From assembly GCA_035048485.1 (NCBI GenBank), contig CM068588.1, positions 372,001 through 436,000 of the forward strand: DNA of 64,000 nucleotides. The letters are read 5' to 3'. This document shows positions 41,316 to 56,300 of the stretch, piece by piece. The notes below the pieces were generated by a model. It searched no databases, had not been told where the DNA came from, and saw only the letters and a list, made by a program, of their open reading frames with translations. The position numbers and the translations under genes are program-made. The stretch's first letter is position 1. Every line of letters starts with the position of its first letter. This DNA comes from Pteria penguin. Its lineage: Eukaryota; Mollusca; Bivalvia; Pterioida; Pteriidae.

Positions 41316-44300
41316 CTGAAACCCCAAAATAAATATGTCTATCAAGTGAAAAGAAAACTTTAAAACTGTAACAAAAGAAAAGAAGCAGTAATTCAAATAT
41401 TAACCATATGATAATCATGTAGATGTCATCTATTAACATACATTTAACAACACTTTACAAACTAAACTTGTAAAATACAAAAGACATATCATGTATCATG
41501 ATGCATTGCATAGAAATCTATATCTTTGCAACGGATCCACACAAAGCAGTGCCATGTCTACCGTGACACGGGACCTCGGTTTTTACTGTCTCATCTGAAA
41601 CACCAGTGCACCAAGGGTGGGAGTCGAACCCAGGATCTCTCGATCACGAACTGTGCATCTTATCCACTAGGCCACACCAGCTTTACACAATATCAAATGA
41701 AATCTGAAGATCACTTTGAAGCAGTGAGGGATCTTTTATGTGCCACGCCAATAGTGACATGGGACCTCGGTTTTTGTTTTTTTTGTCACATCTGAAAGAC
41801 ATGATATCTGTGAGTCCATAGCTGGAGTCAAACTCGAGATCTCCTGGCTAAGAGGTGAGAATCTCATCCCCTGAGCTATATAAGCTTACAATGAACACAT
41901 CAAAGATAAATAGTAACTGTGTACATGTATTTGATATCCTCAGAACAAGAGACCCAAAGAGGCTTATATTGCTCTCTCAGAATTTTGAGCACAACTCTTC
42001 CCCCTTCCCCCATTCCCATTTCCTGTCTTTTTGTTCTTACTATTTATATTTGTAAGGGACAATGGTCATATCACAGATAAATAATAAGTCTATACAGATA
42101 TGGAATCTGTGGTAGGACTTCAGAGTAGCTTGTTTTAAATTCTCAAAGGAGAACCATTCTATCAAGACTGTGCTGTAAACCTGTTTGGGCTTGAACTTAC
42201 TTGCACGAATGATGGCCACATGGTGAGAACACAGCAGAGATACAGTTTGCATAACAAATTGTGCATAGGTCCTCTTCCTTGATTTCCTAAGAGAACATTT
42301 GAATACCATATAATGTCAAATGTGAAGTCGAACATATAGTTATAATGTCAAATAATGTCAAATATACTGCTACAATGTCAAATATAATATTTATAACATC
42401 CAAAATACTGCTACAATGTCAAATACATTGACTTAATGTCAAATATAAAGCAACAGTTTTAATTAAACTGCTAATGAGTTATACACAATGATACAATGTC
42501 AAAAATACTAACTCAATGTCAAATATTCTGCTATAATGTCAAATATCACAACAAAAACACTGCTATGTCAAATACAATGCTACAATAATAAATATACTGC
42601 TACAATGACAAATACACTTGCTACAATGACAAATACACTGCTACAATGACAAATATACCAGTACAATGTCAAATACACTGCTTTGATGACAAATATACCA
42701 GTACTGCTACAATATCAAATACACTGCTTTGATGACAAATATACCAGTACAATGTCAAATACACTGCTTTGATGACAAATATACAAGTACTGCTACAATG
42801 TCAAATACACTGCTACAATGACAAATATACCAGTACAATGTCAAATACACTGCTTTGATGACAAATATACCAGTACAATGTCAAATACACTGCTACAATG
42901 ACAAATATACAAGTACTGCTACAATGTCAAATACACTGCTATGATGACAAATATACCAGTACAATGTCAAATACACTGATATGATGACAAATATACCAGT
43001 ACTGCTACAATGTCAAATACACTGCTATGATGACAAATATACCAGTACAATGTCAAATACACTGATATGATGACAAATATACCAGTACAATGTCAAATAC
43101 ACTGCTTTGATGACAAATATACTAGTACAATGTCAAATACACTGCTACAATGACAAATATACCAGTACAATGTCAAATACACTGCTACAATGACAAATAT
43201 ACCAGTACAATGTCAAATACACTGCTTTGATGACAAATATACCAGTACAATGTCAAATACACTGCTACAATGACAAATATATTAGTACAATGTCAAATAC
43301 ACTGCTACAATGACAAATATACAAGTACTGCTACAATGTCAAATACACTGCTTTGATGACAAATATACCAGTACAATGTCATATACACTGATATGATGAC
43401 AAATATACCAGTACTGCTACAATGTCAAATACACTGCTATGATGACAAATATACCAGTACAATGTCAAATACACTGCTACAATGACAAATATACCAGTAC
43501 TGCTACAATGTCAAATACACTGCTATGATGACAAATATACAAGTATAATGTCAAATACACTGCTACAATGACAAATATACCAGTACAATGTCAAATACAC
43601 TGCTTTGATGACAAATATACCAGTACTGCTACAATGTCAAATACACTGATATGATGACAAATATACCAGTACAATGTCAAATACACTGCTTTGATGACAA
43701 ATATACCAGTACTGCCATAATGTCAAATAACCACTATATTGTCTAATATGCTGCAATTACATATAAAATATGACTATCATGTCAAATTAACGCTACACTG
43801 TCAAATTTACTGCACTACAATAGGAAAACTGGAGACTGTAGTGTTGGGAATCGGTGAGAAAACAATAATCAATTAATCGAAAATACTTTTCGATTGATTA
43901 ATCGATTTTAATCAATTAATTTGTATTCTATTGCAAAGTACCTCTTAACAGAGACAGCCATTAATAAAGTAGTGGCCAAGCAGGTGTAGTTGTCTAGATT
44001 ATCATATAATCATGTTTTGTATTTGATATTATGTCATGCCAAGATTATTTCACATATAGTGTGACAGCAGGCCCATCTAAAGCAGTGAGGAATCTTTTAC
44101 ATGTCCTGCCTAGATTTAAACCACATGCTACATATCTCATCCAAAAAACAGAACATCTGTGTGCCATTGGGGCTCAAACCCAGGACCTCTCAATCACCAG
44201 ACAGCCGTTAAGTCAATAAGAAGAATGTTTTCACCATAAGGCGTTACCTATATATAACATTTTTATTCTTATTTACTTATATCAATATTAGATCTACTAT

Positions 44301-47300
44301 TATTTAATTAGTATTAATTTTCATTTTTATCCAATTTAAAAAAGCATTGTACTTTTGTAGGCATATTAGATTTCCTACAAATTCGGCATACAGCCCTGGT
44401 CATATCTAAATTATCCTTCGTAACAGGAATTTTTCTGCTCTTGTGAAAAGTAAGACGGCAAACGTTTTCTGTTTCCACTTACCTCAGTGTGCAGTGTAAA
44501 GGCATCTCTCTGAGTTTTAACAACACTCAGTAACATTTTGATCTCTTCTTTTTCTGTTTCATTCACCTCTTCATCTAATAAATATTAATTAGGAACCTAT
44601 ACATTTTGTAACAGAATTTGAGAGAATCACAATATACAATGCCAAGCATGGCATGCCCTCACATAGTGGCAAAATCCTAAAAGTGTCTTCAAGATTTTTC
44701 TATGATGACCGCTAGTAACCTTAACCTTTGGCTTTTTGACCCCAAATCATTAGGGATCTTCCTCTCCATATACTAAAGCTATATGTCAGGTAAAAACCCA
44801 ACAGGTCCAAACTTTGATTTCTATAGTTTCAACTAGGTTTTGTTACAGACACATGCACCTACATATGTACACACGCACCCACACATGAATGGTACCATAA
44901 CAATTTCCCCCATGCAACCTTTTGCGAGGAGATAACAAAATGTGTTTGTGAATTACTGATGTCCCAAATGGCAACTAAACTTTAACTTTTTCATAAATAG
45001 GTCAAAAATCACAGTCAAAGGGACTCCTTGGTAATGTGGAATCAGACAGATTAATTATTAGTTTAAGATGTTACCTATTTATAGCCAAGGTTTGCAGATA
45101 AATTGTCTTGCATAAGTTAGGAATCAACACAAAAATCCGATGGCTAAGGCTCAAATAGATAGTCTTCATATAAAAGTACAACATTAACCTCTAAACAACA
45201 CATTTCATTGTGAAAAGTGTATCCTTACATTATGAGATAGGTGCTAATATTATAAGATTTATCCACATCTACAAATATATCATATCAATTTTACAACTTA
45301 CAGTTCAGAAAGGAGAATGGTTTACTCCTTTTGTCCTCAGAATGAGGCTCTTTAGTTGCCCCTCTGACTGACTCCTCAGGAGGATTTAGGAGGTACTCAA
45401 AAGAGGACATCTGGAAACTGGCATCTGATAACAGACACTTCATAATCCTTGGTTGGCTAGATAGACAATAGTGAAAATAACATTTTAATATCAATTTTTA
45501 AACTTAACAAAAACCCATATGTATATAATTAGTGTATCATTCTTTTTTTTCACAGCTTTACTTTTTCCTCATTACCAGTAAAATAACATAAATCTTTTTT
45601 TTCAATCATTTCATAAATTTCTGAAATTAAAGACATAAAATAACTAAATCACTCATTTCAACAAATGCTGACTCCTACATTTTTACATATAAATTACTGA
45701 CTCCTAGAAGTATTGCTTTGTATCTCTCTATTTACTAACTTCTTGACATAGTACAAATTGCTTTCCATCTACAGGCTTTGTCAAACTTCACTTTTAAGTT
45801 CTTTTTATCTCACTATGTTCCACTTGAAAAATAGACTTTAATGACAAAAACTACTTTTTAGTTCTGCTTGACATGACATATTCATGAATTTCTTTCTTAA
45901 CTCTGCTTGACATGACAAATTCATGAATTACTTTCTTAACTCTGCTTGACATGACATATTCATGAATTACTTTCTTAGCTCTGCTTGACATGACATATTC
46001 ATGAATTACTTTCTTAGCTCTGCTTGACATGACATATTCATGAATTACTTTCTTAGTTCTGCTTGACATGAAATATTCATAAATTACTTTCTTACTTCTG
46101 CTTGACATGACATATATAATTCATAAATTACTTTCTTTCCTCTGACATGACATAATTATCTTGGTTTGACTAAACTTATATTTATCTGTCATTTATCTTT
46201 TTTTCATTTAACATGACCCACATTTCTCACATACAAACTGTTGTGAAACATATATTTATTTATCTAATTTATTGATGCTTTACATATTTATCAATTTAGA
46301 TTTGACCTACATTTATCTAATACTCTCCGAGTATAAAAGTTACCTTGCTTGATCCGACTTGAGAACGAGTTGGATCAGAATTCCCGTGGTGACGGCTAAT
46401 ATTGGATAGTGTGACACACTTTCTAACCCCTGTATGAACTGAGATACTACATTTGTGAAGACCCCACTTCTACTGGTCACTCGATTTAGCACCTGACACA
46501 GTAACTGAAGAATAAGATGGTCATCATATAGCAGGAGAGTCTGAATTAAACACCAAATAGCATAAGCTTATGACCATAAACACCAAATAGCATAAGCTTA
46601 TGACCATAAACACCAAATAGCATAAGCTTATGACCATAAACACCAAATAGCATAAGCTTATAACCATAAACACCAAATAGCATAGGCTTATGACCATAAA
46701 CACCAAATAGCATAAGCTTATGACCATAAACACCAAAGAGCATAAGCTTATGACCATAAACACCAAATAGCATAAGCTTATGACCAAAAACACTCTGAAA
46801 TCTTTGTCTATTAAAACATTATATTCATATCCACATAAAAATTGTTCCACAATTATGGTCTTCATTTTTTTTTTGCTGTTTGCTATTCCTTAAAACATGT
46901 GTTTTATTTATACAAACAATTTATAGTTTTAAATAATTCACTAATCAAGATTTCTGATATATGTATGAAGAATTAGAAATATCAACTGCAATGATTTCAG
47001 GTAGTTTTACCAACATACCTGGATGAGTCTGCCTAAGAGAATATCAGCTGATTCATGTGACACGTCTGTGTACATTTCAGGGACAGTCGTTACAACCATT
47101 TCTAATACCCTCATGAGATTCACAGCAATTTCAAAACAAGTAGCACATATCTTCAGCTGCCGATTTTCTAGGATTCTTAAGGTTTCTGTCCTGTTAACTC
47201 TTTGTTGAATCTTCAAAAGAGATGAAATGAAGAGATTCTTGAACACAGTTTTAAGGAACGAATCTAGTATTTTTCAGTGAATTCAAGTATACTACAAGAA

Positions 47301-50300
47301 AAGAACAGAAAACTGCATCATTGCTCTTAGTGTATGAAACAGTTTCTCCATTCTGTTTTTCTGGAAATACTTAAATACAACAAAAACTTGTCAGAATTAC
47401 TTTTTTCTGGAAATACTTAAATAAAACAAAAACTTGTCAGAATTACTTTTTTCTGGAAATACTTAAATAAAACAAAAACTTGTCAGAATTACTTTTTTCT
47501 GGAAATACTTAAATACAACAAAAACTTGTAAGAATTACTTTTTCTGGAAATACTTTTAAAATACAACAAAAACTTGTTAGAATTACTTTTCTCTTTAATA
47601 ATTTCTAACATTAATGTCAAAAGCAAGTTTGAATTAGGAACAATATGCTCAGAAAACAAAAGTATGCCATGAAAAGTATTATGATATGACAATTTTGAGA
47701 AATTTTGTTGATGAAGAAACACTAAAAATTAGTTAGTCAATCATATGTGTCATTACAAGCCCCAAATAAAATGATTCAAATTCCATATCGAGTCAAACTA
47801 ATTCATCCCTCCACAAAACCTATTTTTTCATTGTTATAATGTCATCTAAGGTCAGACAAAACTCTGACAAGTTACATCATTATTACTTCACACACCAAAC
47901 AACTGAAAACCATCTGAATGTCACATTCTATTACAGTGTACCATCGGTGGATGGGTCAACAAATCAAAGCCAAATTCAAGGACACAATTTATGGTAAATG
48001 GAAATGAAAACCCATTATTTCAATCTGAATTTCTAGTTGTAATCCAAAAATCTACAAACTTTCTTGCATAACTGTAAATTTTTCACTTTTTTTCTCATTT
48101 AATGAAAGCAAAGAAATAATCCCCTAAACAAGAAATTGTCTGTGAACCACACTAATACCCCTGCAGCAACCAATTTGGAACAGAATCAGTTTATTATCAA
48201 TTAATATCTAATCTAAAGTATTATAAATAAGTCATTGTCAAAAATCATAATATCAAATGAAAGCCCTTGTCATACTCTATATACATTTGAAAATATAAAA
48301 ATTCCAATGTCAAAATTTATCCTCTAACCCTTACCATTAAAAAGACATAATAAAGTTTAAGACATTTTGAAAGTTAAATTCAAACTTCTATGTCAAAGTC
48401 TCTACATCAAATGTCAAGGCACCAAATGAAAGTTACAATCACAAGAAATCTATGTGTGAAATAGCAAACACCTGACCCTTACTAATAATAAGAGAATTAT
48501 GATAACAGTTAAGAAGTTTTAAAAATCATAGTAAAGGTTTTTTAAGTCATACATCGTGGTGCAAAAAAAGCATCCTATGTTAGAAATACCAAAGCCCTAT
48601 CCATCTCTATACTAAAGATATGAGCTTTTACAACTTCCTTAACTGGACAACAAACAGATACACAGACAGGGTAATTCCTGTCTACTCTATAAACTCTGTT
48701 TATATATGATACCATCCCGAGAATAGGGGTGTAATGAAATAGAACAAGATAAATAGAAAAGCTTTAAACATGCCTCTTGCATCATTCCAACAAATTCTGA
48801 AAACGACCAATTGAGTTGAGTGATCAAGGTGTCTAGGAACCTTGTTGCTGCATCATGGTCATTCAGAAGCACCTGACGCAGCACATCTTGGAACACTTTA
48901 GATGGACAAGGTTCTGTAACAGAAAATGTTTACATACTAATATTCAGAGGTAGACGTAAATGCTACCAAGTGGTATTCAATATTATATATAAACTAGATT
49001 TAACATACCAAGTGGTACGCAATATTATATATAAACTAGGAGGTAAGATACCAAGAGGTAGTCAATATTATATGTAAACTAGAGGTAAGATATCAAGTGG
49101 TAGCCAATATCATATATAAACTAGAGGTAAGATACCAAGTGGTAGCCAATATTATATATAAACTAGATGGTAAGATACCAAGTGGTAGTCAATATTATAT
49201 ATAAACTAGAGGTAAGATATCAAGTGGTAGTCTATATTATATATAAACTAGAGGTAAGATATCAAGTGGTAGTCTATATTATATATAAACTAGGAGATAA
49301 GATACCAAGTGGTACACAATACTATATATAAACTAGGAGGTAAGATACCAAGAGGTAGTCAATATTATATATAAACTAGAGGTAAGATACCAAGTGGTAG
49401 CCAATATTATATATAAACTAGAAGGTAAGATACCAAGTGGTAGTCAATATTAAAAATAAACTAGAGGTAAGTTACCAAGTGGTAGTCAATATTATATATA
49501 AACTAGAAGGAAAGGTACCAAATGGTAGTCAATATTATATATAAACTAGAATGTAAGATACTAAGTGGTGGTGAATATTATATGTAAACTAGAAGGAAAG
49601 GTACCAAATGGTAGTCAATATTATATATAAACTAGAATGTAAGATACTAAGTGGTGGTGAATATTATATGTAAACTAGAGGTAAGATACCAAGTGGTAGT
49701 CAATATTATATATAAACTAGAAGGCAAAATAGGAAACATAGGCAATCCTGTAGCCCTGGAAGAGCCAGAGGTGGGATCAGGTACTATGGAGGAGAAATGA
49801 TCTGGCTGCCACTAAACATTACTTTGAGTAAGTTTTTAACATTATTGTGCTGGGATAGCATAACATCAAGTTTCTCTAAGACTTTTTTATTTGATCACTG
49901 TTCATTGCCCCACCACAGTTATTCCATCTATGTGGTGGTGGTAACCAATGTTTACTGGTAGAGGGTACCAGAGTACATGGACCTTTGGTGGGTATCCTAC
50001 AGACTGCACGCTTACACTGATGAAGAATGATTTTTCGTATCCTGACTTGAGTGGTTAGAGGTTATAGCGAGTTTCTGGGCAGCACTTTACTTTATACAAA
50101 CAATAAGATCCTTTGACAGAGAGATAATAATGGGTTCTGTGCAGCACTTTACTGCGGCCAATGAGATCCCTTAACAGATGACAAAATACTTCAGCCACTG
50201 AGATCCCTTGACAGATGTACGCGTTCCTGCACAGCACATTTCCCTTAATGCCATCTCACCATGTCATATGGCTTGTAAAGAGTTATTTATTTATTTGCTT

Positions 50301-53300
50301 CAAATTGTAAAACTGCTTCAACTTGAAATTCATTACACCTAGCTTTGTAAATTACCGTTCATATATGAAAGTTTACTATACACTTGTACATGTATATTGT
50401 TTCAACTTGAAAACTGGTGGCAGACTTGGTCCAATGGTTTCATGCTTGGATTACCTAGCTAACAACACAAGTTCTATCCAGACTCTGGTGTGTGCAATTG
50501 TTAAGTGACATAAAATCCAATCAAATAAATCAATCATCAATTTGAACATTTATTCCATGGAAATTAGAAGTAGATTTGACACGTACTCTGAAGATAAGCA
50601 GATTCAAACTCTGTCTGTTGTATGATTTTCAGTGGAATAAGATGAGGTAAGTGTGTATAACGATACCCAAGTCCACAACCCTGTAAAATAAACAGAAAGA
50701 TAAAAACTCTCAGGTACTGACAAAATATACAACAAGTTGTCTTTCCTTGACACTAGATGGCGCACAGCATAATTAAGATCTACACTTAATGGTATACATA
50801 TTTATATCCAATTCTTACATTGTTTTTCATCATTTTCTTGTGATTTCAGAGTAGACTAATATGTGTTTAGACATTCTTGTTATGAGAAATGGATTGATTT
50901 CTTCATCTTGTCATGTTTAATATGTCATCCTGTGTCTCGCCATGCCACGTTAGTGTATTATCGCGTCATTAAAGTGCTTGTAATTCAGCTGTTGCTTTCA
51001 AACTCTCGACTGATGTAAGAGTTGTCACCTTCGTACTTTCAATTTATGAGCCTACGTTCTCACTGGATATATATCTATTTTAAAATTGACCAATATTGCT
51101 GTGAAATAAAGGTGGAAATTTGTTGATCGGCAAAAATATTTCATCTCTGGCTTGTTTTCATCCAATGCCTATTGAAACTTTACTTTGTATTCTATTGGAT
51201 GAATTTCCACGATGTTTATTCCTTGATTGTTTGATTTTCTGACTATGTCAAATAATGGCATAAAGTAAAATCAGTGGCTAGTTATACACAACAAGAAAGT
51301 GAATCAGTAAGTTTTCTACTTATTAAAACCTGTAACTGATACTTTATAGCTTATTTATCTTAGCATCCTGAAAACGTAAAAAGTAGAAATGTTAAATTTA
51401 ATCATTAAAGATTAATATTCGCCACTGTAAATAAATTTTACTGGAGATTCTTTGAGAAGTTCCATAGAATTCTAGTCTAAATGACTATGAGAACATGCAT
51501 TCTGAGATACGCTAATTGTACTTTACCTTCCAGATGCGAACAAGAATCCAATTGGTCTGTGCCCAGGATCTATTTTCATAAGGCGCTATTAGGGACTGGA
51601 TCATGCTCTGTTTACTGTAATACAATGTCGTACATATAGAATATAGTTATCTGCCCTTCTTTATTTAAGGTAGTCTGCATATTAAGTGGATAAGAAGAGG
51701 TATAAAGGATGTGCAATGATTGTACATTAAATTTATTTTTCTTATTTGTATGGTCAATAGACCATGGTGAGATATGGTTAGCCTAGTCACTGTCACCTTT
51801 ATATACCTCACCATGATATGCAGAGTGTGAGAGTTCTTATCAGGGGCAGACAACTCACCTTATTTGTATGGTCAATAGACCATGGTGAGATATGGTTAGT
51901 GTAGTAGCTGTCACCTTTATATACCTCACCATGATATGCAGAGTGTGAGAGTTCTTATCAGGGGCAGACAACTCACCTTATTTGTATGGTCAATAGACCA
52001 AGGTGTATATGGTCAGTGAAGTCACAGTCACCTTTGTATACATGTACCTCACCATGATACAAGGAAAGTGGGCAAGCTCTATTTAAAGGCAGACAACTCA
52101 AATTATTGAATCAGACAATAATTGCAAGTATGTCATATAGGAGCACAATGATAAGTAAGCATGAAAAATCATATTCAAAAAACCTTATTCCAGATTTTCT
52201 ATACATTCATAAAAAAATATTTGACACCTGAGTATTGACATTACTGGTAATTATTTCCTTAGACGGCCAGTGAGGTTTGAAATGCAACTTTCTTACTGCT
52301 GATTTTCTAATATGATATTCGGTCTTCGTGTTATACAGAGTTACTTCCCATTTGGGACGGTATCTGAAGTAAAACACTTATGACATCATTACATTCTATG
52401 GAAACTGATCTAAAACTCAGGGAAATGATAGTCCACAAATGACGTTTTCATACGAATTTGATGACGTCATAATTTTTTTACGTCAGATACCGTCCCAAAT
52501 GGGAAGTAACTCTGTATTACGAAAAGACTCAATATCAATCATAAACATCAACATCACAATTCATATATCACAACAAAACAACCTATCACTGAGCAATAAG
52601 AGCACACAGATATGAAATATTGTTTTACTCAAATTATTAACATGCTTCAAGTTTGTATCAGCAATTTACCTGATACGATAAAACTCAGACTCTACATGAT
52701 TATAAACGTATACCATTTTATCTTGGTCCAACCATATTTTTTATGAACCTTTTTATCTAATGAATACAAACATTTAAAACATAACTTAATAGTGGTCAAA
52801 TAAACACATAATATAATATACCAGATCTTTCTATACATCAGATAATAGGTTTAGTATCTGGCCTAATGCATTAGTACAGAGTTTCGTACTTTCCTTCTTT
52901 AAAACAACTAGGTATGTAACAGGTCTTACTATTGGTCAGTTATTGGTTCCACTATCTTCAGTGATTAAAGTCAACATATATAACTTATAGGACTGTCACG
53001 GTTATCCGAAAACTCAGTTAATCATGGTAAATTCTAGCTCGGTTCCGATCAGATCATATTTTACAGATTTTGGTTTGTTTTTGTTTTTTTTTTTATCTGA
53101 CTTATCTCCCTTTTCCCTGTTATATGATCTTTGATTGGTTCAAACTTTGGATGCACACACTGTATCATTGAAATTTGACGCAACACTTGGAAGATGATAA
53201 TGTGAATTAATATAGAATCAAAGAAATCGCAGGGGTGGGAACATTTCAAGTGGTTGTTGTTATTTTGTTGAACAAAATGATTTAAAAATTGATTATGTGT

Positions 53301-56300
53301 ACTTTTGATAAAACAATCTGCTGAGTGGTCCTACTTTACCTTAAATTCATTCAGTTATATGGTTGAATTACACACAGTAAAACCGAACTGAAAAAAACGA
53401 AAACCTAGGTTCATTTATCTAAACCGAACCAAACCGAAAAAAGTGTGAACCATGACAGCCCTAATTACAAGTCATACTATCGGTCATGACATTCTTTCAG
53501 AATTTTCAGTGATTTACAGCGGTATCCATGAAAGGACTTTCCAATTTGATCAGATATTTCTTCCAGGACCTTCATTGATTAAGGGCAGCATATAATGTAA
53601 AATTACCCCACTTTTGACTAGATTGTATTAAAGTATGGTTTAATGATTGGATAAATCAGGTGACATGAAAAACATTTCTTACCATTGATCAGATCGCTGT
53701 TCCAGTATCTTTAGTGATAGAGTCATATATATAACAAGTCTCACCATTGGTCAGATAGCTGTTTTAATATCTTTAGTAATATGGTCATATATGTTACAAG
53801 TTTTACCATTGGTCAGATAGCTGTTACAGTATTTCAAGTGATTAAGAGTAACATATGTAACAAGTCTTACCATTGGTCAGGCAGCTGTTCCAGTATCTTA
53901 AGTGATTTAGGGTAACATATGTAACAAGCAAGGGCTTGCACAATGTTGTCTCTGAGATCTACAAAGTGTAAATTACATTTAATCCTGATAAATGAATTTC
54001 AATAAAGGATTGGAAGTTTTTCATTTTAATCAAAATTAATACAAGAAACCGTCAAGGACAGTATGACCGAACTGCAAATGCTTAACGCAAAATGTTGATG
54101 ACAGACGGACGAAAAGACAGAGGGACGGACCGATTTTGCCAATTTATAGACCAGAATTGCTTTGCATTAACATTAACAATACATGTATGCAAGTGGTCAC
54201 CCTAAGGGCAAAAAACAGTGTGTGTTCACTGAAGCGTAAAGTCAACGTCAAGGTCACTAAATTTTTGTATTGGTTGGATAGAACATTCAAGTATCTACAA
54301 ACCTACCAACTTTGAAATAAGTACCCTTTAGTGTATGAAAGAAACCAAGCTAAACGCAACTAAATAACAAAATGTTGATGCCATGCGGGCGGACAGACAG
54401 ACTGACAGACGGATTTCGCCAATTCATAGACCGGATTGCTTTGCAATAACATTAACAATACATGTATGCAAGTGGTCACCCTAAAGGCAAAAAAAAGTGT
54501 GTGTTCACTGAAGCGTAAAGTTAAGGTCAAGGTCACTAAATTTTTGTATTGGTTGGATAGAACATTCAAGTATCTACAAACCTACCAACTTTGACATAAG
54601 TACCCTTTAGGGTATGAAAGAAACCAAGCTAAACGCAACTAAATAACAAAATGTTGATGCCATGCGGGCGGACAGACGGACCGACGGATTTCGCCAATTC
54701 ATACACCGGATTGCTTTGCAATAACATTAACAATACATGTATGCAAGTGGTCACCCTAAAGGCAAAAAAAAGTGTGTGTTCACTGAAGTGTAAAGTTAAG
54801 GTCAAGGTCACTAAATTTTTTTATTGGTTGGATAGAACATTCAAGTATCTACAAACCTACCAACTTTGACATAAGTACCCTTTAGGGTATGAAAGAAACC
54901 AAGCTAAACGCAAAATGTTGACGCCGTATGGACAGACGGACGGCTGGACGAACGGACGGACAGACGGTTTTCGCCAATTCATAGACCGGAATTGCTTTGC
55001 AATCCGGTCAAAAATGAAAACAAAAATGAAGAACTTTTATGTCACAGATGTTTTCAACTATATACCATACACAATTCTACCGGTAAAAGATAAGCATAAT
55101 TTTGCAATAATAAACAATGTAATACATATTTAATTTAACAAAGTACCTTTTCAGATAGCAAACATAAAACTAGTAAAGTTGACATACCTGAATTGACCAT
55201 CCTAGCATCTGCAAAATGTCTTGTGAGAAACAAGGCAAACTGCTTCGTTAAATCTTTGTACCCTGAAATTACCATTTAAATAGCTTTAATGTGCCAATAT
55301 TCACAAACTGTTAGACATATGTGATTTGTAAAAAGAACCAGAGACTCAATAGAGTTGATAACACATCTGCCATAGTTGATAGAAGATACTGGTAATGAAA
55401 AAAAAATTTTGAAAAAAGTATATGAGATACATGAAAGTTAAAAGGTGAAATTTTGTTAAACTTTTTGTCAATGTGTGTTTAATGAAAAAAAAAAATCCAA
55501 TGAAACAAAGTAAATCTTTACGGAAATTCAACTTTTTTGGCATTTTTCTGCAATTTTTGCATCCCATGCCTTGAAGATTTGAACCAATACACTTTTATCT
55601 GTGAAATACATGTAGGAATAAATGTGCTTAAACAACGTTTATCCGGTAAATTCAATGCAGAATACATACTTATTTCATGAACTAACTTTAAATACACAGA
55701 AATACAGCGGAAGTCGTTCTTTTCTTTGAATAAAAATTTTAAATCTGTATCTATACAACAATGTTCTGTATTTAAGTAAACAATATCGTAGGATATATTT
55801 CTCACATAGAGCCAAACAATTTCTCTGATTACCTTCCAATGCAGTTATATCCACAATGGGATGGAAGAATGTGCGTAATGCTACACTGGAGTTAATAACA
55901 TTTTCTATGTAAAACTCTGGTAAGTATTGGAAGAGCAGTTTATATGCTGATGCCTTATCGACAGTTCTGAGAGTAACACGTAAAATCCAGGCTACATCTT
56001 CTTGTTTCCTCTGCAATATGAAGAACATAATTACAAGAAAGATGTCTAAAAATAAGATTCACTACTGTCAAATCTTTTTTTACGCATGACGACTTTGATT
56101 TCACTCACATTCACATGTACAGTTCCCGGAGGAAATAAAGTACTTATTGATAAAAGCCACCCTTGATTTAAACTATAAAAATATAAAATCTATAACAGTT
56201 CATGCAGTCCTAACATAATGTTCTGTTAACATTGTGAAGTTTGCTATTTTTGTTCGCCCAAAACTACTAGACACACACTTTTACTTATACAGAGATTTCC

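Noticed and set aside
41595..41685. tRNA gene on the minus strand
   Set aside because: A- and B-box sequences are present but the cloverleaf is imperfect and the sequence continues into a SINE body; the same holds at 31742 and 63415.
42306..43735. Possible CRISPR-like array
   Set aside because: Units are contiguous tandem repeats without unique spacers, and the genome is eukaryotic.
46524..46865. 113- and 75-codon frames with repeated SLCYLVFMV and [10 protein letters not shown]
   Set aside because: Two frames of the same 30-bp array inside an RNF123 intron.
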